From Ligula intestinalis (taxonomy: Eukaryota; Platyhelminthes; Cestoda; Diphyllobothriidea; Diphyllobothriidae): 64,000 nt of DNA. Positions 1 to 11,690 of the stretch are shown in pieces. Position numbers and translations under genes: made by a program. The stretch is taken from positions 5,630,567-5,694,566 of the forward strand of contig JAYGXS010000002.1 in assembly GCA_036362985.1 (NCBI GenBank). Direction: 5' to 3'. The notes below the pieces were generated by a model. It was not told where the DNA came from. It saw only the letters and a program-made list of their open reading frames with translations, and made no database searches. Position 1 is the stretch's first letter. Each line of letters begins with the position of its first letter.

Positions 1-870
1 TTTCCAAGGTAATGTCACTAGGAAATTCGAGACTTTTGAAAATTTCTTTAATTTACCCGAAGATAAACGATTAAATTTGACTTGAGATGAAAGAACATAC
101 TTTTCCCTTTATAACGAATTTTTTAACGCTAAGCTTGCAAATACAAAAAAACGGGTCACATATATGAACATTTTGTGAAATACTTATTATTTTTCTGTTT
201 GTTCTGTTTTAAAATAACACTTGAGCGGAAAGTATTTTCTACAGAAAAATATATTTCGAAATAACTTACCTTCAATAAAACCTTCTATAAATGGCCTTCA
301 CTGTAAGATATTGGAACTTTGCTTTCACGCAAGGCCAGCTGTGTGGTAAAAAATGTTTTACTAAAAAACTTTTTTGACTGTCCTTTTTGCAAAAAATGCA
401 GGACAGCTTAACATTATTTTAAAAACTCAAATTAATGCTTTTTTATTAAAAGAAATGCAATTCCTTAAACTTTGCTTATATTTGCACAACATTTTTAAGT
501 TCTGGAATGATTTTTATTCCACTTTTTTACTTTTTATGGAATTTTTCCACTGCACCATACACATAAGGAATAAGTTTGCTTCTGTCTTTCTTTATAGTAT
601 AAGAAATTTCTTTAATATGAACTGACTCATGATTTGACTTAAATGAGTACCTATTTTCTCCAATAAATTAAACTGAGAGGTCATTTTCCCAATTAAAGGC
701 TTTTAAATTATTAAATCAACTCAGTTGATCAAAATAACCTGTTCAAATATATGCCGAAATACCAAGTTAAATTTCATCACAAAAGTTGTTTGCAGGACTT
801 GCCATACTGTATTTGATGCTACCTGCGCTTAACTATAAAAGCACAGTTGTCTTGTTTATCGTAAGTTTTC
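1..870 (+). repeat. Unclassified dispersed repeat A, copy 1 (cut by window edge)
   Basis: AT-rich sequence that aligns by eye, block after block, to 25.9-27.3 kb in the same orientation and to 28.5-29.0 kb inverted. Shared blocks include the phrase around 45-100 (GAAGATAAACG then AAATTTGACT), a TTTTGTGAAATACTTATTAT block near 170-190, TTCAATAAAACCTTCTATA near 270, and CTCATGATTTG near 627. No protein similarity is visible in any frame, so I cannot assign a class. The small open frame at 374-625 lies inside it and is AT-rich with no recognisable domain. Confidence 0.6.
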
Positions 871-3300
871 TTCTACAATAGTGGATGCTTTGGAGCGGGA
901 TGATATTAATTTTTGAAACGATATGAACATTATTGTGTAATAAACAGCAGAGTATTCGTTTATGACCACGAGATACCTAGTTTTCAATTCAAAGAGTGAT
1001 AAGTACGGAAGCAATTTTTGCGTTTTACGATGTAAACGTTCAAAAAAACCACAGTGGTCAAGATAGATAGATGAGTTAGGAGAGAACCTGTATATTTAAC
1101 TTTATCTGATTATTATAGCAGTTGAAGGACAACCATGATTTATACTTATAACTGATTAAATTTAATTAATTTGATCGATAAAAAAGAATTTCCGCGCGCA
1201 GACGTTCTTTTGATAGACAACCAATCATATGCGCGTACAGAGGGCTCGCAGGTCAACTCTGGTTAACAGTTCCGAACTTATTTCGGGTAAGATAAAAGTC
1301 CTCATTTTCCCTATGCATTAGCCTAAAAAATAAGTTTCGGGTGACCTGAAAGCACTACACTGTACCTTAGACCTTTGGCTACACTTCTGCCTTAGTCCGG
1401 CCGATTAACATCAAACACTGCGGCAGAGGCAGGTGCATGTTAAAGATGGGGCTGCCACCTGGCTGCATACTGCACAGAACAGATTTATGCGCAGTTGTTG
1501 GCCAAAGGGGATGCCCGTTCCTGCATCCGGTGAGCACCAGTGTCACAGCATAACGAAGAACCGAAAGCCGCATGGCCGCGTTGAAATCTCGCGGAGCGAA
1601 ATCACATGATGAGGGTGGTCCGCATGTGAGAGTTCCTTTTTGACATTCAAATTTGATTGTCGCAGTTTTGCGATCAGTTTTTGTTAGAGACCAAATTTTG
1701 ATGGTTCCATATTTGATGTCTTGAAACACACTAGGCTTCCCAAAGCGGAAATCAAAATTTTAAAATAACAAAAAGTTTTCTATACGGAAACGTAATCCTA
1801 TCTTTGGGGTGCCACTGTTGCTTGGTCATGTCAATTGCTTCGCTACTCATGGAGTTCAAAGTCACACGATTTTCTCACAAAGGTCTAGGTAAACCATGAA
1901 CTCATATAATGCATGGCACACTATCCCGCGGCAATCAACCGAGTTTACTGCGGCCGCACGTTGGTGCAGGCAGTCTTTGGCGGTGATAAGCTACTGGAGC
2001 ATGTAGTTCCTATTGGCATGTGCGAATTAAGCCCTTAGAAACACTGCCGTTATATTACCGTTACGCGTATCAATTATTCAGCAATATGAAACATGCTTCA
2101 CAAATCTAACAAAAGCTAAACTAACGCCGTCTGAGGACATCTAGTCCTTGCTGGCGGCAAATACTGTCTGCGCGCACAACTCTATAAACAATAAAGCCTA
2201 TTTTTCCGGTGATTTCTGTCTCGTCCTGGTGCTCGGGATTCAACCTATTAATGGTGGTGACTCCCAGCTACGACAACTATCAAAGCCGCCAACGTATAAT
2301 AAACAATACATGGGAAGTCAGTTTGCCCTCCTCTCTAGTACCATAACAGAGTGCTCCACTACCTGTAGCATGGATACCTATGCTAGTGAGGTATGGTTTT
2401 TGGGATTTTGGCTAAATAACTGGTAACTTTATGATCTGCAAAGGTACAGAGCTCTCCGTCAGCATCTGCAAAAACTCCTTAAAATGTGTGGTCTGTATCA
2501 TGATGTAAATAAGTTAGGGCAAATTGAATTATTCGAGCATTCGTGATTATAAATAACTGAAAGCAAACCATTTCTCAATTATAAAATTCGAAGAAGTAGT
2601 AATTGCTTCAAAATTGTTAGAGGAATCCTTTAAGAAAGAATTATCCGTAACTCCGTACTATCGTACTGCTTATTAGGGAAACATTGTGCAACATATAAAT
2701 GATGTTCAATAGAGGCAAACAATATACGACGAAATAGAATGTCCCCTACGTATTTGTCTTTTTAACTTGAAATACTAACTTGGTCTGTGGCATTGACCCT
2801 TAAGGGTTTGGGCATACTAATTTGTTTGTTAGAATGTGGAGCTTTTCAGTTCTATGTTGGCCGCAAGCTAAGATTCTTAGTAATTAAACGAAAGACTATA
2901 TTGTGTAGAATGTATGCGTCCGAAACGCCGTCGTAATCAATTAAAAAATTAGAACTTCAAATTATTTTCCTTACGAAGAGATGAACTGGACTACATAAAT
3001 AACAGTCAAGAGGGCGAAAGCATTACTTAGACCAGTTAAGAATATCAGTATTTCTTAACTGAGCGTAGCGATCCATAGTGTAGTGTAAAAAGAACTTTTG
3101 CTTATTCTAAAGTCTCCCATGAAGAATCTGCGACGGACTTCAAAACGCCATGCGAATAAATTCTTATGGCAGCGATTGCATCGTCTTCTTCTCAGTTACT
3201 TCGTGATATAAGCATATTCGCTTGTACTGGTACAATCTACAGTTTTGATGTAAATAATCGATTGCGCAACAACAAACGTGTTTTTACTCATGCAGATCAA
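870..3300. other. AT-rich stretch, no gene recognised
   Basis: No coding region I can support. The minus-strand open frame at 1379-1729 (116 codons) sits in the most GC-rich part but shows no domain. Part of it, near 1560-1610, faintly resembles the sequence next to the SINE-like piece at 3.8 kb, so it is more likely repeat-derived. Confidence 0.5.
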
Positions 3301-3305
3301 AAAAA

Positions 3306-3401
3306 TTGCGTTTCAAATTGCTGTTCAAATTTCTCGTCCTCCGTGGTAAATACTTGCGGTTTAAATTGCGGTTCGACTTTCTTGTCCTCCGTGGGATATA
3401 C
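3306..3401 (+). repeat. 48-bp tandem duplication (two units)
   Basis: Units 3306-3353 and 3354-3401 both begin TTGCG and share AAATTGC and TCCTCCGTGG at the same offset. The period of 48 bp is a multiple of three, and a plus-strand reading frame (3166-3435) runs through it as two Cys/Ser/Asn-rich 16-residue units. No known domain is seen and the frame may be fortuitous. Confidence 0.65.
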
Positions 3402-3721
3402 TATTTTTGGGAGTTCGGGATTTCGGACGAGCTAGCACTCTGCTGTACACTCGTTTTTAGCTATTGAATTCGTTTTCACAACATCCCCAGCCTCAGAAGC
3501 CACGACAGGCACTAGTCAAAACGAGCAGCATCTCCGTAACCGCCTTCCATCAACAATTCTTAGAGATTCCAGCTATCTACAAACGGCTGAGTCGGTCCAA
3601 TATCCTTTCTATACAGCTAACTGCTTTAAACATATTGCATAGAGCTTTATTATCGTTTAACTTTACTTCGATCTATGATGGGAAGCAAAACTAAACATAC
3701 AGCGCAACGTGTAAAATGTCT

Positions 3722-3800
3722 GCCGCGAGTGAGATTTGAATCAAAAACCAATGGTTCGCGGGCATCGGTCGTTACCATTAGACCACGAGAACACACGGTT
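3722..3800 (-). repeat. tRNA-like SINE fragment
   Basis: On the minus strand the sequence carries a perfect A-box match (TGGTCTAATGG, complement near 3774-3784) and a good B-box-like TTCAAATC (complement near 3732-3740) at tRNA spacing. The would-be acceptor and T stems do not pair, so this is not a functional tRNA gene. A degraded tRNA-derived SINE head or tRNA pseudogene is the best reading. Confidence 0.45.
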
Positions 3801-3876
3801 TACACTGATTATTTTTAGGATATGAGCCCAAATCGCAATTTTGAGGGTAGAAACCGCATGGTTGGCGCAACGAAAT

Positions 3877-4510
3877 CGCGCGGCCCAGAAGCTGGACCCA
3901 AACTCACAACTGGCGGCACACATCGCAGAAACTGGCCATAACTTTGACCTCCAAGGGGCGACCATCGTAGGCCGAGGAACCTCAAAAGCCGAAAGGCTGA
4001 CACTCGAGGCATGGTACTCAGATGCCAACTCAGTCAACAGGCATCTGGACCTGCCAGCGGCCTACAAAGTATTGCGCCACTACGTTAGAAAGAGCCGGGA
4101 CGAAGCCAAATCAAACGTAAGAATGGCAAGCGAACAGGAAATCACAACAAACCGGCTGGAGGAGGAGGCAGCGTTACCAGGGCCCTCGACCGGGTGACAA
4201 GGCGGCATACTAATTGCTGTTCATGACCCCCAGCCCCGCGGACAGCTAATTCGCCTACACCAACATAATTGCCCCTCCGACCCCTCCGATCCCAGTGACA
4301 GCTAATTGACCTCCTCCCCCACCCCCCTTTTTTGCTGTTTTTAATCCCTTGATAACCTGACGATTTCTGGCTTTTGATTAGCCTTTGGCCACTATAATTA
4401 TCCTCCTTTTTTGGTTGCTTTCTCATCTCTGAAGATGGACACCTGTAAGTGTTCGAAAGCTCAGAACAATAAATCAATTGATCTGGTGCTCGACCTGCCT
4501 TCTTCCTTAT
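3877..4510 (+). mobile_element. Penelope-like element family 1, 5'-truncated 3' end
   Basis: The plus frame from about 3880 to a TGA at 4195-4197 encodes the second half of a PLE GIY-YIG endonuclease: it starts inside the EH-K-RAAQKL region and includes SQLAAHIAETGHNFD, LEAWYSDANSVNRHLD and a charged tail ending LPGPSTG. The same protein and the same 3' tail recur at 34.2 kb (minus) and 34.9-35.7 kb (plus), so the boundary near 3877 marks truncation. The 3' tail runs 4198-4510 and holds a C/T-rich tract and the hairpin motif described separately. It ends near a CTTCTTCCT sequence shared by the other copies. It is probably dead: the GIY and catalytic Arg segments are missing. Confidence 0.85.
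4428..4465 (+). other. Hairpin motif in PLE 3' tail (hammerhead-core-like)
   Basis: CTGAAGA (4429-4435), a single T, then a perfect 6-bp hairpin GGACAC-CTGTAA-GTGTTC (4437-4454), then GAAA (4455-4458) and GCTCAG. TCTGA before the hairpin can also pair with TCAGA after it. The pieces CUGANGA and GAAA are the conserved core of hammerhead ribozymes, which are reported from PLEs, but the extra T and the absence of a visible stem III and cleavage site mean this is only a resemblance. Confidence 0.6.
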
Positions 4511-4526
4511 CCAGGCCTAGAAGTCC

Positions 4527-5565
4527 TTGGATCTCAACAGACACAAAGTACGAAGACCGAGACGGCATATCAGACATGGAACTTTCCAAAGCATTTTCCG
4601 TCATGCAGAAGGATATGGTATGCCTTTAATCGGAATTAGCAGAACTGAAGTTGCTTTTGCATTTTCTAACGCATGGCTTGATGTCGGAGACGACTTAAGG
4701 CCGAGAAAAGGCCAAGACGAAGAAACAGAGGAGGTTGTCATACTCCATAAGCAAACTACAGCAGAACCAGTAGTGGAACTCGACCTAGTCGAAGAGTCGG
4801 AAATCCACGAAAATGTAGAAGACCTGGGAGGCGAACCCTGTTGTTTGGGCAAAGAGGCAGATTGTGTTGCCCTTAGAGGAGCAGACCACGATAAAGGGAC
4901 TGAAAATTTTGCTTTCTCAAAAGGTGTCATGCTTAACGCAGTCCCAAAAACCACGCAGGTGGTGTCTAAGATACCAGTAAGAACTAGTCTGGTTGCGTCT
5001 CCCAAAAGGCCTAATTAGCCGCCGACTACCAGACAAAAATGTGGCCTTGGCAAAAATGAGGAGATGTCGGGTCCTCCCAGTTATCAAATGCCGGAGCTTA
5101 GGGATCTCACAGCCCAAGTCCAGGATACCCACACGTCGGTAGGGTCCACTAATAAACCTCATAGCCCATTATTCAATCACAGCCAGTGCATCGTCATGCA
5201 ATGCATGCCTGAATCTTCTTCGGAGACCCCAAATAATAGAATTGACCATGATATGGATTTATTCCGTGAATACATTAAATTTCTCCTGCATGAAAATGAA
5301 GAAATGGTGGTCCCCGTTCTAAAAACATATAGTATGGGCCTGAACAAGGGTCAATGTATGGACTCGGGTCAACCCAGAAAAATAAAATTTATGCTCAAGC
5401 ACGAAGAGCAACCAAAACCACTATTGAACAGAAAGTCGCAACTACGGAACAAGTACCCAACGGTTTTTTTTTCGGTGGGAGTACTCGCCGGCCGAGAGGG
5501 AGAAGTTGAGGGCACTGAAAACCGAACTCCACAGGAGATCCAATGCGGGCGAGAGGAACCTGTGA
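4527..5565 (+). pseudogene. CR1-like non-LTR element, ORF1 remnant
   Basis: Open in one frame from 4527 to 5654 apart from a TAG at 5016-5018. Recognisable ORF1-type text begins near 5180 (SQCIVMQCMPESS, IDHDMDLFREYIKFLL, LNRKSQLRNKYP). At a run of nine T (5464-5472) the family-like reading moves to the +1 frame, giving EYSPAEREKLRALKTELHRR up to a TGA at 5563-5565. ORF1 of CR1-type elements is an RNA-binding, chaperone-like protein; that role is taken from the superfamily. It lies directly upstream of the endonuclease/RT remnant on the same strand, as expected for ORF1-ORF2 order, and just after the PLE 3' end at 4510. Confidence 0.6.
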
Positions 5566-5850
5566 ATAATGAACGGGGAAATCATCACCCCCCAGAGGTC
5601 ATTCCTCTGGTGATATTCAATAACGCTGAGCTTTACAGACAAAAAGCATACTAATACTCACGCAATAAAGTAGCTTATTCGCAGAGACCTTCTGGCTTGC
5701 TCGACCCACAAATTGCTCAAAACTCTATGCCGCTGAAGCTGCGCTTTCTTTATGCGAACGCATAGAGTTTGCTTCAGAAGATTAATGAGCTCAAAATTTG
5801 TATAGTCTGATGTCATATTCATAACGGGGACCTGGCTACAGACTGACGTA

Positions 5851-6843
5851 ATGGATGCCAAAATTGTACCCAAAGAGTGCCAAGCTTTTCTTCGAGACCA
5901 AATACATAGGATGGGAGGAGGAATGACAGTGTTTGTCAAGAAGGGCATCATTGCGTCAGAACTAAAAATTGGTTCCTCTCATGATTGTGAAGCGCTGTGG
6001 CTTAAAATGAAAACACATGGTGCACCCACTTTACATTTCATGGCTGTCTATAGACCGCCAAATCAATCTCCAGTGGGTGGGGAGACCTTGTTTGGACTAA
6101 TACATGAATTGGCTTAAAATGAACATGCGCTGATCATTGAAGATTTAGCGGCCTACTGATTAACTGCCATGAGCTATCAGTAAAGGGTTCTCATGAGTCT
6201 TTAAGTCCAATACTCTTAAAGCTGACGGGGGACCTCTCTCTCGTGCAGAATGTTGGATTCTCAACGAGAATAAAAGAAGCACAAACAGCGAACTGTTTGG
6301 ACCTCGTATTATCGAAAGACCCGATTGATACAAGCGAAATTAGGCCTCGTGGAAAGGTGTATCATGTCATGATCCTGTGGGAATATGCTCCGAACACCAA
6401 TCAACCGAGAAATACGGAGGTTCGGTTAGACTTCTGGCGCTGAAATAACACCGCAATGAGAAATGAACTAGCAGCAATAAATTGGTGCGACCTTCTCCCT
6501 GGTAGTCCGGATGCCGACTGGAACACTGTCAGGGATCTTAAACGCGAAGTTATGCATCGAAACTGTCCGCTGAAAAAAAGTACAAAAGGCGAGCAGACCC
6601 CCCTGTTAACGCAAGATCTGAAGAGCCAAATAAACCACAAGAACAAATTCTGGAGAAGGTACGCATCAACACGCCAGCCTTCACACTACGAAGAATTCCG
6701 CCAAAAGCGGAACGAGGTTAGATCAAACATTTAAAAAGCGCGGAAAGACTACGAAGTGAAAATTATCGAGCGTGCTGTAACGAAGCCAAAGGTACTGTAT
6801 AGTAACGTCAACAGCAGGGTAAAAACTAAGACATACTTGCAGT
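5851..6843 (+). pseudogene. CR1-like ORF2, AP-endonuclease and linker remnant
   Basis: The APE-type endonuclease that nicks target DNA for non-LTR retrotransposons is seen in two pieces. 5851-6117 has GGGMTVFVKKG and the MAVYRPPNQSP block typical of the CR1/Jockey group. 6243-6443 has QTANCLDLVLSKDP and a conserved WEY. The GDFN catalytic box expected just after 6118 is damaged (reads EDLA) and followed by stops. The linker to the RT continues at 6456-6734 (NKFWRRY region) in the same frame as the second piece. The next domain, from about 6840, is in another frame, so at least two frameshifts separate the parts. Confidence 0.75.
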
Positions 6844-8535
6844 ACTAAAAGGTCAAAAGAATGAGGAAATTATAGACAATCTTGAAAAAGCAGAACACCT
6901 GAGCAAGTTTTTTGCATCTGTTTTCACTGAAGAACTGCATTTTAATCCGACAGACTTCCATGCAGAAAGTAATGGCAGAATCATGGAGGACCTCCGTTTC
7001 CCAGAAGAAGAAGATGTAATAAATGAACTTCTTGTGCTTAATGAAGCTAAGTCTCCGGGTCCAGACAGAATACCAGCAAAGGTACTGCAAGATTTGGCTT
7101 CTGAACTTTCCAGACCGCTTACGCAAATTTTTCAGTTGTCCTTTGATCGACGCCTCCTCCCATCTGATTGGAAAGTTGCGAACATATACCTTATTCACAA
7201 GGGTAAATCCAGAACCAGCGCGAACAACTATCGACCAGTGAGCCTAACTTGCATCTGCTGTAAAGTTATGCAAAAGATCATCAAAAAGACCACTATGAAA
7301 TTCCTCGAAGAAAAAGACTTCTTTGATGGTGCCCAACACGGGTTTCGAGGAAACCACTCCTGCCTGACCAATATGCTTTATTCTATGGAGCAGTGGTCCA
7401 GGTCATTAGACGAAAATTCCACTATAGATGTTGTTTACATAGACTTTACAAAATCTCTCGATAGTGTCCCTCACCAACGGCTACTCTACAAGGTTGGCAA
7501 TTCCGGTATAAGAGGGAATTTACTAAATAGGGTGGGAGATTTCCTCATAGGCTGATCGCAGTTCATCTGCATGGGAAACGCAAAATTCTCTTAAGTGCCT
7601 GTTGCGAGTGGAGTGCCTCAGGGCTCCGTCCTTGGGCCATTATTGTTCCTAATCTACGTCAACAACTGTAGGCATGTAGTGGCCATTAATTTAGTCTTCT
7701 TTGCAGATGATATAAAGATATGGCAACCCATTAGAAACGCTTATGATGAAAAACCTCTGCAAGAAGGACTTGACCGCCTAGGTGAATGGTCCAAAAATGG
7801 CTAATGTGGTTTAACTTTGCGAAGTGTGTCACATTGCGACTCAATACGAAGAAAGAAAGCGCAACGGATGACTCACACAACTTCGTACTCGATGAAAGGT
7901 GCTGGTTGAACGCCAATGAACAAAAAGATCTGGGTATGGCTATTGTGCCATCCCTGAAGCCATCTTTAGAGGGCGACCAGCGTTTGTTTGCCATTAAGCG
8001 AACTTTTGTCGACATAGACAAAAAACTATTCGGCAAAATCTATGGAACATTTATTCGCTCACATCTGGAATATGGTGTGCAGGCGTGGCGACCATCGATG
8101 CACAAAGATAACCAGATGATGGATAAAATTCAAATAAGGGCAACAAAAATTGTGAAGGGCCTAAAGTCTTTATCTTACGAATGTAGACTAGATGCACTTA
8201 ACGTTTTCCCCCATGAGTATAGACAAATCCGCGCTGACCTCATACAGACGTACCGCCTCATGAGGAATCGGGAGTGTGCCCTGAAGTTTGATGACTTCTT
8301 TGCGTTCGCCACTTCAACCAACCTCCGTGGGAATTCTCTTAAAATGCGAAGAACCCTATTCTATATAGAGGTCCGCAAGCCGTCTTTCTCACAATGATCC
8401 GTCGGTGCCTGGAACGGACTGCCCGAGGAGGTCGTAATGGTGAACTCCACAGATGCGTTTAAGCAGAAACTGGATGAACATCTACTTAGCAGTTACCGTT
8501 CATATGTACAAGGAAGCAGATATAATTTACGCCCC
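6840..8535 (+). pseudogene. CR1-like ORF2, reverse transcriptase remnant
   Basis: RT blocks in order: EAKSPGPDRIPAKVL (near 7045), NNYRPVSLTCICCKV (near 7225), QHGFRGNHSC (near 7340), motif A DVVYIDFTKSLDSVPH (near 7430), motif B SGVPQGSVLGPLLFLIYVNN (near 7605) and the catalytic FADD at 7700-7711, then thumb text FIRSHLEYGVQAWRP (near 8050) and a C-terminal WNGLPEEV block. In-frame stops are TGA at 7553-7555, a TAA near 7592 and TGA at 8395-8397; a frameshift falls near 7798. The F/A-to-L change in motif A and these lesions make it inactive. Confidence 0.88.
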
Positions 8536-8830
8536 GAAAATACCTACATTCTCACTTTTTTACCATTAAAACATTTGATGTTGGGCATATTTTGTACACA
8601 AGAGACTATTCTGACTACTTGCACGCACACGTTAAAATTTGTACATGTATAAATGTTACTCACTGTTTATAATGACATATTTTAATTTGGATATTTCATG
8701 CATGCTGTTTTCAATAGGGTCTTCCAAGGCATTGCCTTCTCCCCTAAATATCCTGAACAATACTGAATTATATGCAAGTTAGGCAAAAAAATTTGAATAA
8801 CTGTTTGAAACTTCAATAAACGTAGAAGAA
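8536..8830 (+). repeat. CR1-like 3' untranslated tail, copy 1
   Basis: AT-rich tail after the RT. CAATAGGGTCTTCCAAGGCATTGCC (near 8714-8738) matches the tail of the second copy at 9840-9865, which supports both being 3' ends of one element group. Confidence 0.6.
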
Positions 8831-8879
8831 GACTTAAGATTTTTAAAGTTTTTATTGGACGCTGAGAATTCTAATACTA

Positions 8880-9735
8880 ACTGCTCGTCGAGGCAAGACA
8901 AAGGTTCAGGTCGATGACGTTAAGCTCTGGCAGGTGAATAAGCGCCAAAGCGACCGAGATGCTCTGCATAATCATCTTGACGTACTGCAGACGTGGTCCG
9001 AGAGATGGCTGCCAGATTTCAATGTGCAAAAGTGTGCCGAACTTCACCTGCGTCCAACAATCTAACTTATTCCCTAGAGCAGCAGGACATATCTCCTGAA
9101 AAACATCCGAATTCCCATAGCATCTACGCAAAAAAGACCTCGGCATTTGGATACAGAGTTATCTGAAGCCCTCATTACAATCTGTCAAAGCTGCAAATGA
9201 AGCCACGGGAGTGCTGCACGCTATCAAAAGGGCGTTTCTAGCCTTGGATGAATATCTCTTTGGCAGAGTGTACGGCAAATTTGTTCGACCACACCTAGAG
9301 TATGGCATACAGGCGTGGCGGCCATGGCTAGCAAAGGACACAGCATGTCTGGAGAAAGTGCAGCGTTCGGCAACAAAGCTTGTAAGAGGTCTAAAGAACC
9401 GCACTTACATAGATAGACTGGCATGCCTAAATGCATTCCCTCTGCATTACAGGCAACAAAGAGTGGATCTATCCTGGTTTACAAGATAATGAAAGGTCTT
9501 GAGAAAGGATTACGCTTTGAAGACATGTTTCAGTGGCACCTCTTGCCTCACCTCCGTGGGCACACATTAAAGCTGCGCACGAAAATGTCCAAGCTAAACC
9601 TCCGCTCTGAATTCTTCACGCAACGTGTCATACAACAGTGAATATACCTTCCACAGTCAGTCGTGGAGGCCACTTCCCTTCAGATGTACAAACAACGCTT
9701 GGATAATTGCATGCGTCTCCTCTCCTCCCTCCAAG
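8880..9735 (+). pseudogene. CR1-like ORF2 fragment, second copy (RT 3' half)
   Basis: Starts inside the catalytic region (DVKLWQVNKRQSD near 8910) and runs through LQTWSERWLPDFNVQKCAELHL, then the thumb (FVRPHLEYGIQAWRP near 9283) and a C-terminal SVVEATSLQMYKQRLD block near 9655. It is parallel to the copy that ends at 8535 but clearly diverged, for example RPHLEYGIQAWRPW here against RSHLEYGVQAWRPS. Several stops and shifts break it (about 9063-9180 and 9470-9490). The 5' part is missing, as is usual for target-primed non-LTR insertions. Confidence 0.85.
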
Positions 9736-9900
9736 TCTGACCTCTAAAAACCAGACATATCTTTTTAAAAAACAGTGCTTCTCACTGTTTTTCAATACTA
9801 TGTTAGTATTGGTAAATTTATAGGTGCTTGAACACGTCTTTAATAGGGTTTGAAAGGCATTGCCTATTACCCTCACCAAATAAACTGAATAAACTGAAGG
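9736..9900 (+). repeat. CR1-like 3' tail, copy 2, with terminal short repeat
   Basis: Contains the same AATAGGG...AAGGCATTGCC phrase as copy 1 and ends in two units of AATAAACTG (9879-9898). CR1-group elements commonly end in short tandem repeats instead of poly(A), so this is a plausible true 3' end. Confidence 0.6.
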
Positions 9901-11690
9901 TCGCTATATATGTTACGCACTTCTCTCTTGATGACACTTTATTTCGTCTCCAAAAACCATATCATATTATCAGCAAAATTTCCAGCGGACCGACATGCCT
10001 ATTGATTGGCTTTTGAATCGCGTGCAACGATACATGCATCGGACGGTTAATTCGACTCCTTGATAGGCCGATGATTATCCGACGATCGAAACAAAATCTC
10101 TGCACCGAGCCTAGGGATGGAGTGTTCACCAAGTTTTGCACACTGGCTAACGATAAGAGTCCTTCATTTTGCCATGTATGCGCTCATGCTTGATGCCAGA
10201 TGTCGACGGAAAAGCCTGACAATTATTATAAACTCAAACAATTTTGATAACTAACAAGAAAAAGGAAAAAAATAGAAGACGTGCTCTGGGTTGTTGAATC
10301 AGCCAACTTTACTGGTTAAGTCCGATATGGATGCGGGCGTAGGTGGCTTTCACGTTGGTAAAAGTATTGACTATGTCATAAAGGGCAATTATTGCAGATT
10401 CTGCCTATCCCTGTGTCATGGTTGCCCTTGGGTAATACAAACAACATATCCGCAATCTAAACTTTTCAGTAACTGGTATTTCCAATTGGAGGTCGCATTA
10501 CATTCAAAAGCTCTAAAATGCAAATAAAGAGGTTGAATGCTTCAGAAAAAATGATTAACTAATCGGATATTTTACGCAGAAAACGTTTGAGCCCATAAAA
10601 CATATCGATTTACCTATTTCGTTGAAGAAATTTAGGTGTATTTGAAAGAAAAATCTTTAGTAATCGATGCTTTTTGACAAACCTTTACCACTTGGATTAG
10701 TAAAAGGCCATTAAATGTAAACCTTAGTTAGAATGCATTAGCATATTGGACAGTTTTAGCGTTTTCTGCAGAAAAAATTTGGATACACATTACTCATGAG
10801 AAAAAAGCCTTGTGTCAAACAGATTGACTAATGAAATAAACCATAGAACAGGACAATAACTCCGACCCCTTTTTGTCTTTTGCAATGACATTATGTCTGT
10901 CGTGCCACTGTCCACTGAGCTTATGCGTTCAGCATCATATCACTAACCACAGAAGTGAGCTTTTAAGGAAGGTACTGCAACATGGCTGATTACCCCACAG
11001 AAGGCACTTATGCACAGATATAATCATGGCATCTCCTTCCTTTATTTATTCCCCAGTCACTCACAGGACAAATTGTGTCTTGATTGGAGCTGATGTTATC
11101 ATCCGAATTAGCATCCCGATGAGGTTGTTGAAGTGCAGGTGTCATAAAGCGACTTACGAGACCAATTGCTAGTATTACGCTTGTGCTTTCGTATGAAATC
11201 AAATTTTATGAATTGACCAAATATTTTAGGAAGCTAAAATCCAGATTAAAACCCGAGTTCAAATCACACTATAGACATGCATTAGAAATAAACCCCAACA
11301 ACAACAACAACAAGCAACAGCAATGGCGCAGAGCATAAGCAATTGAAAGAGTTTACATGGATAAGAATTGAAAACTATTTTTCAGGTTGAAGTGGCCTTC
11401 TTCCCAAAGGAATGTGAAACAATAATCTGCACTGCTGAAGAGAGACAACTGGTTAGTCCTGGTGTCGATCCGCAGTGGGATAAACTATACGTCTGGATTC
11501 CGCCAGAGTTATCCGTCAAAACTTCGTATGCATGCATTTTCCTTACATAACAAAAGCGTACATTTATTTGGATAATCATTGTTCTTTATTTCTCTGTGTC
11601 TGGCTACTTCCAGTTTTTCTACCTAATTTTTATAGTATTATTACTAGTTGTGATAAAGATTATGTTGGTTATGGTAACGGTGCTCACCGA
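9900..11690. other. No gene recognised
   Basis: Mixed-composition DNA with only short, unconvincing open frames. It holds one (CAA)n microsatellite of about six units at 11296-11314. Confidence 0.5.

Noticed and set aside
1379..1729. 116-codon minus-strand gene
   Set aside because: No domain, no start context, and partial likeness to a repeat edge elsewhere in the window.
3722..3800. Functional tRNA gene on the minus strand
   Set aside because: A and B boxes are good, but the acceptor and T stems do not pair.
4428..4465. Calling the PLE-tail motif a proven hammerhead ribozyme
   Set aside because: Only CUGANGA and GAAA match; an extra T precedes stem II, and stem III with a UH cleavage site is not visible. 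The flanking TCTGA and TCAGA can pair with each other instead.
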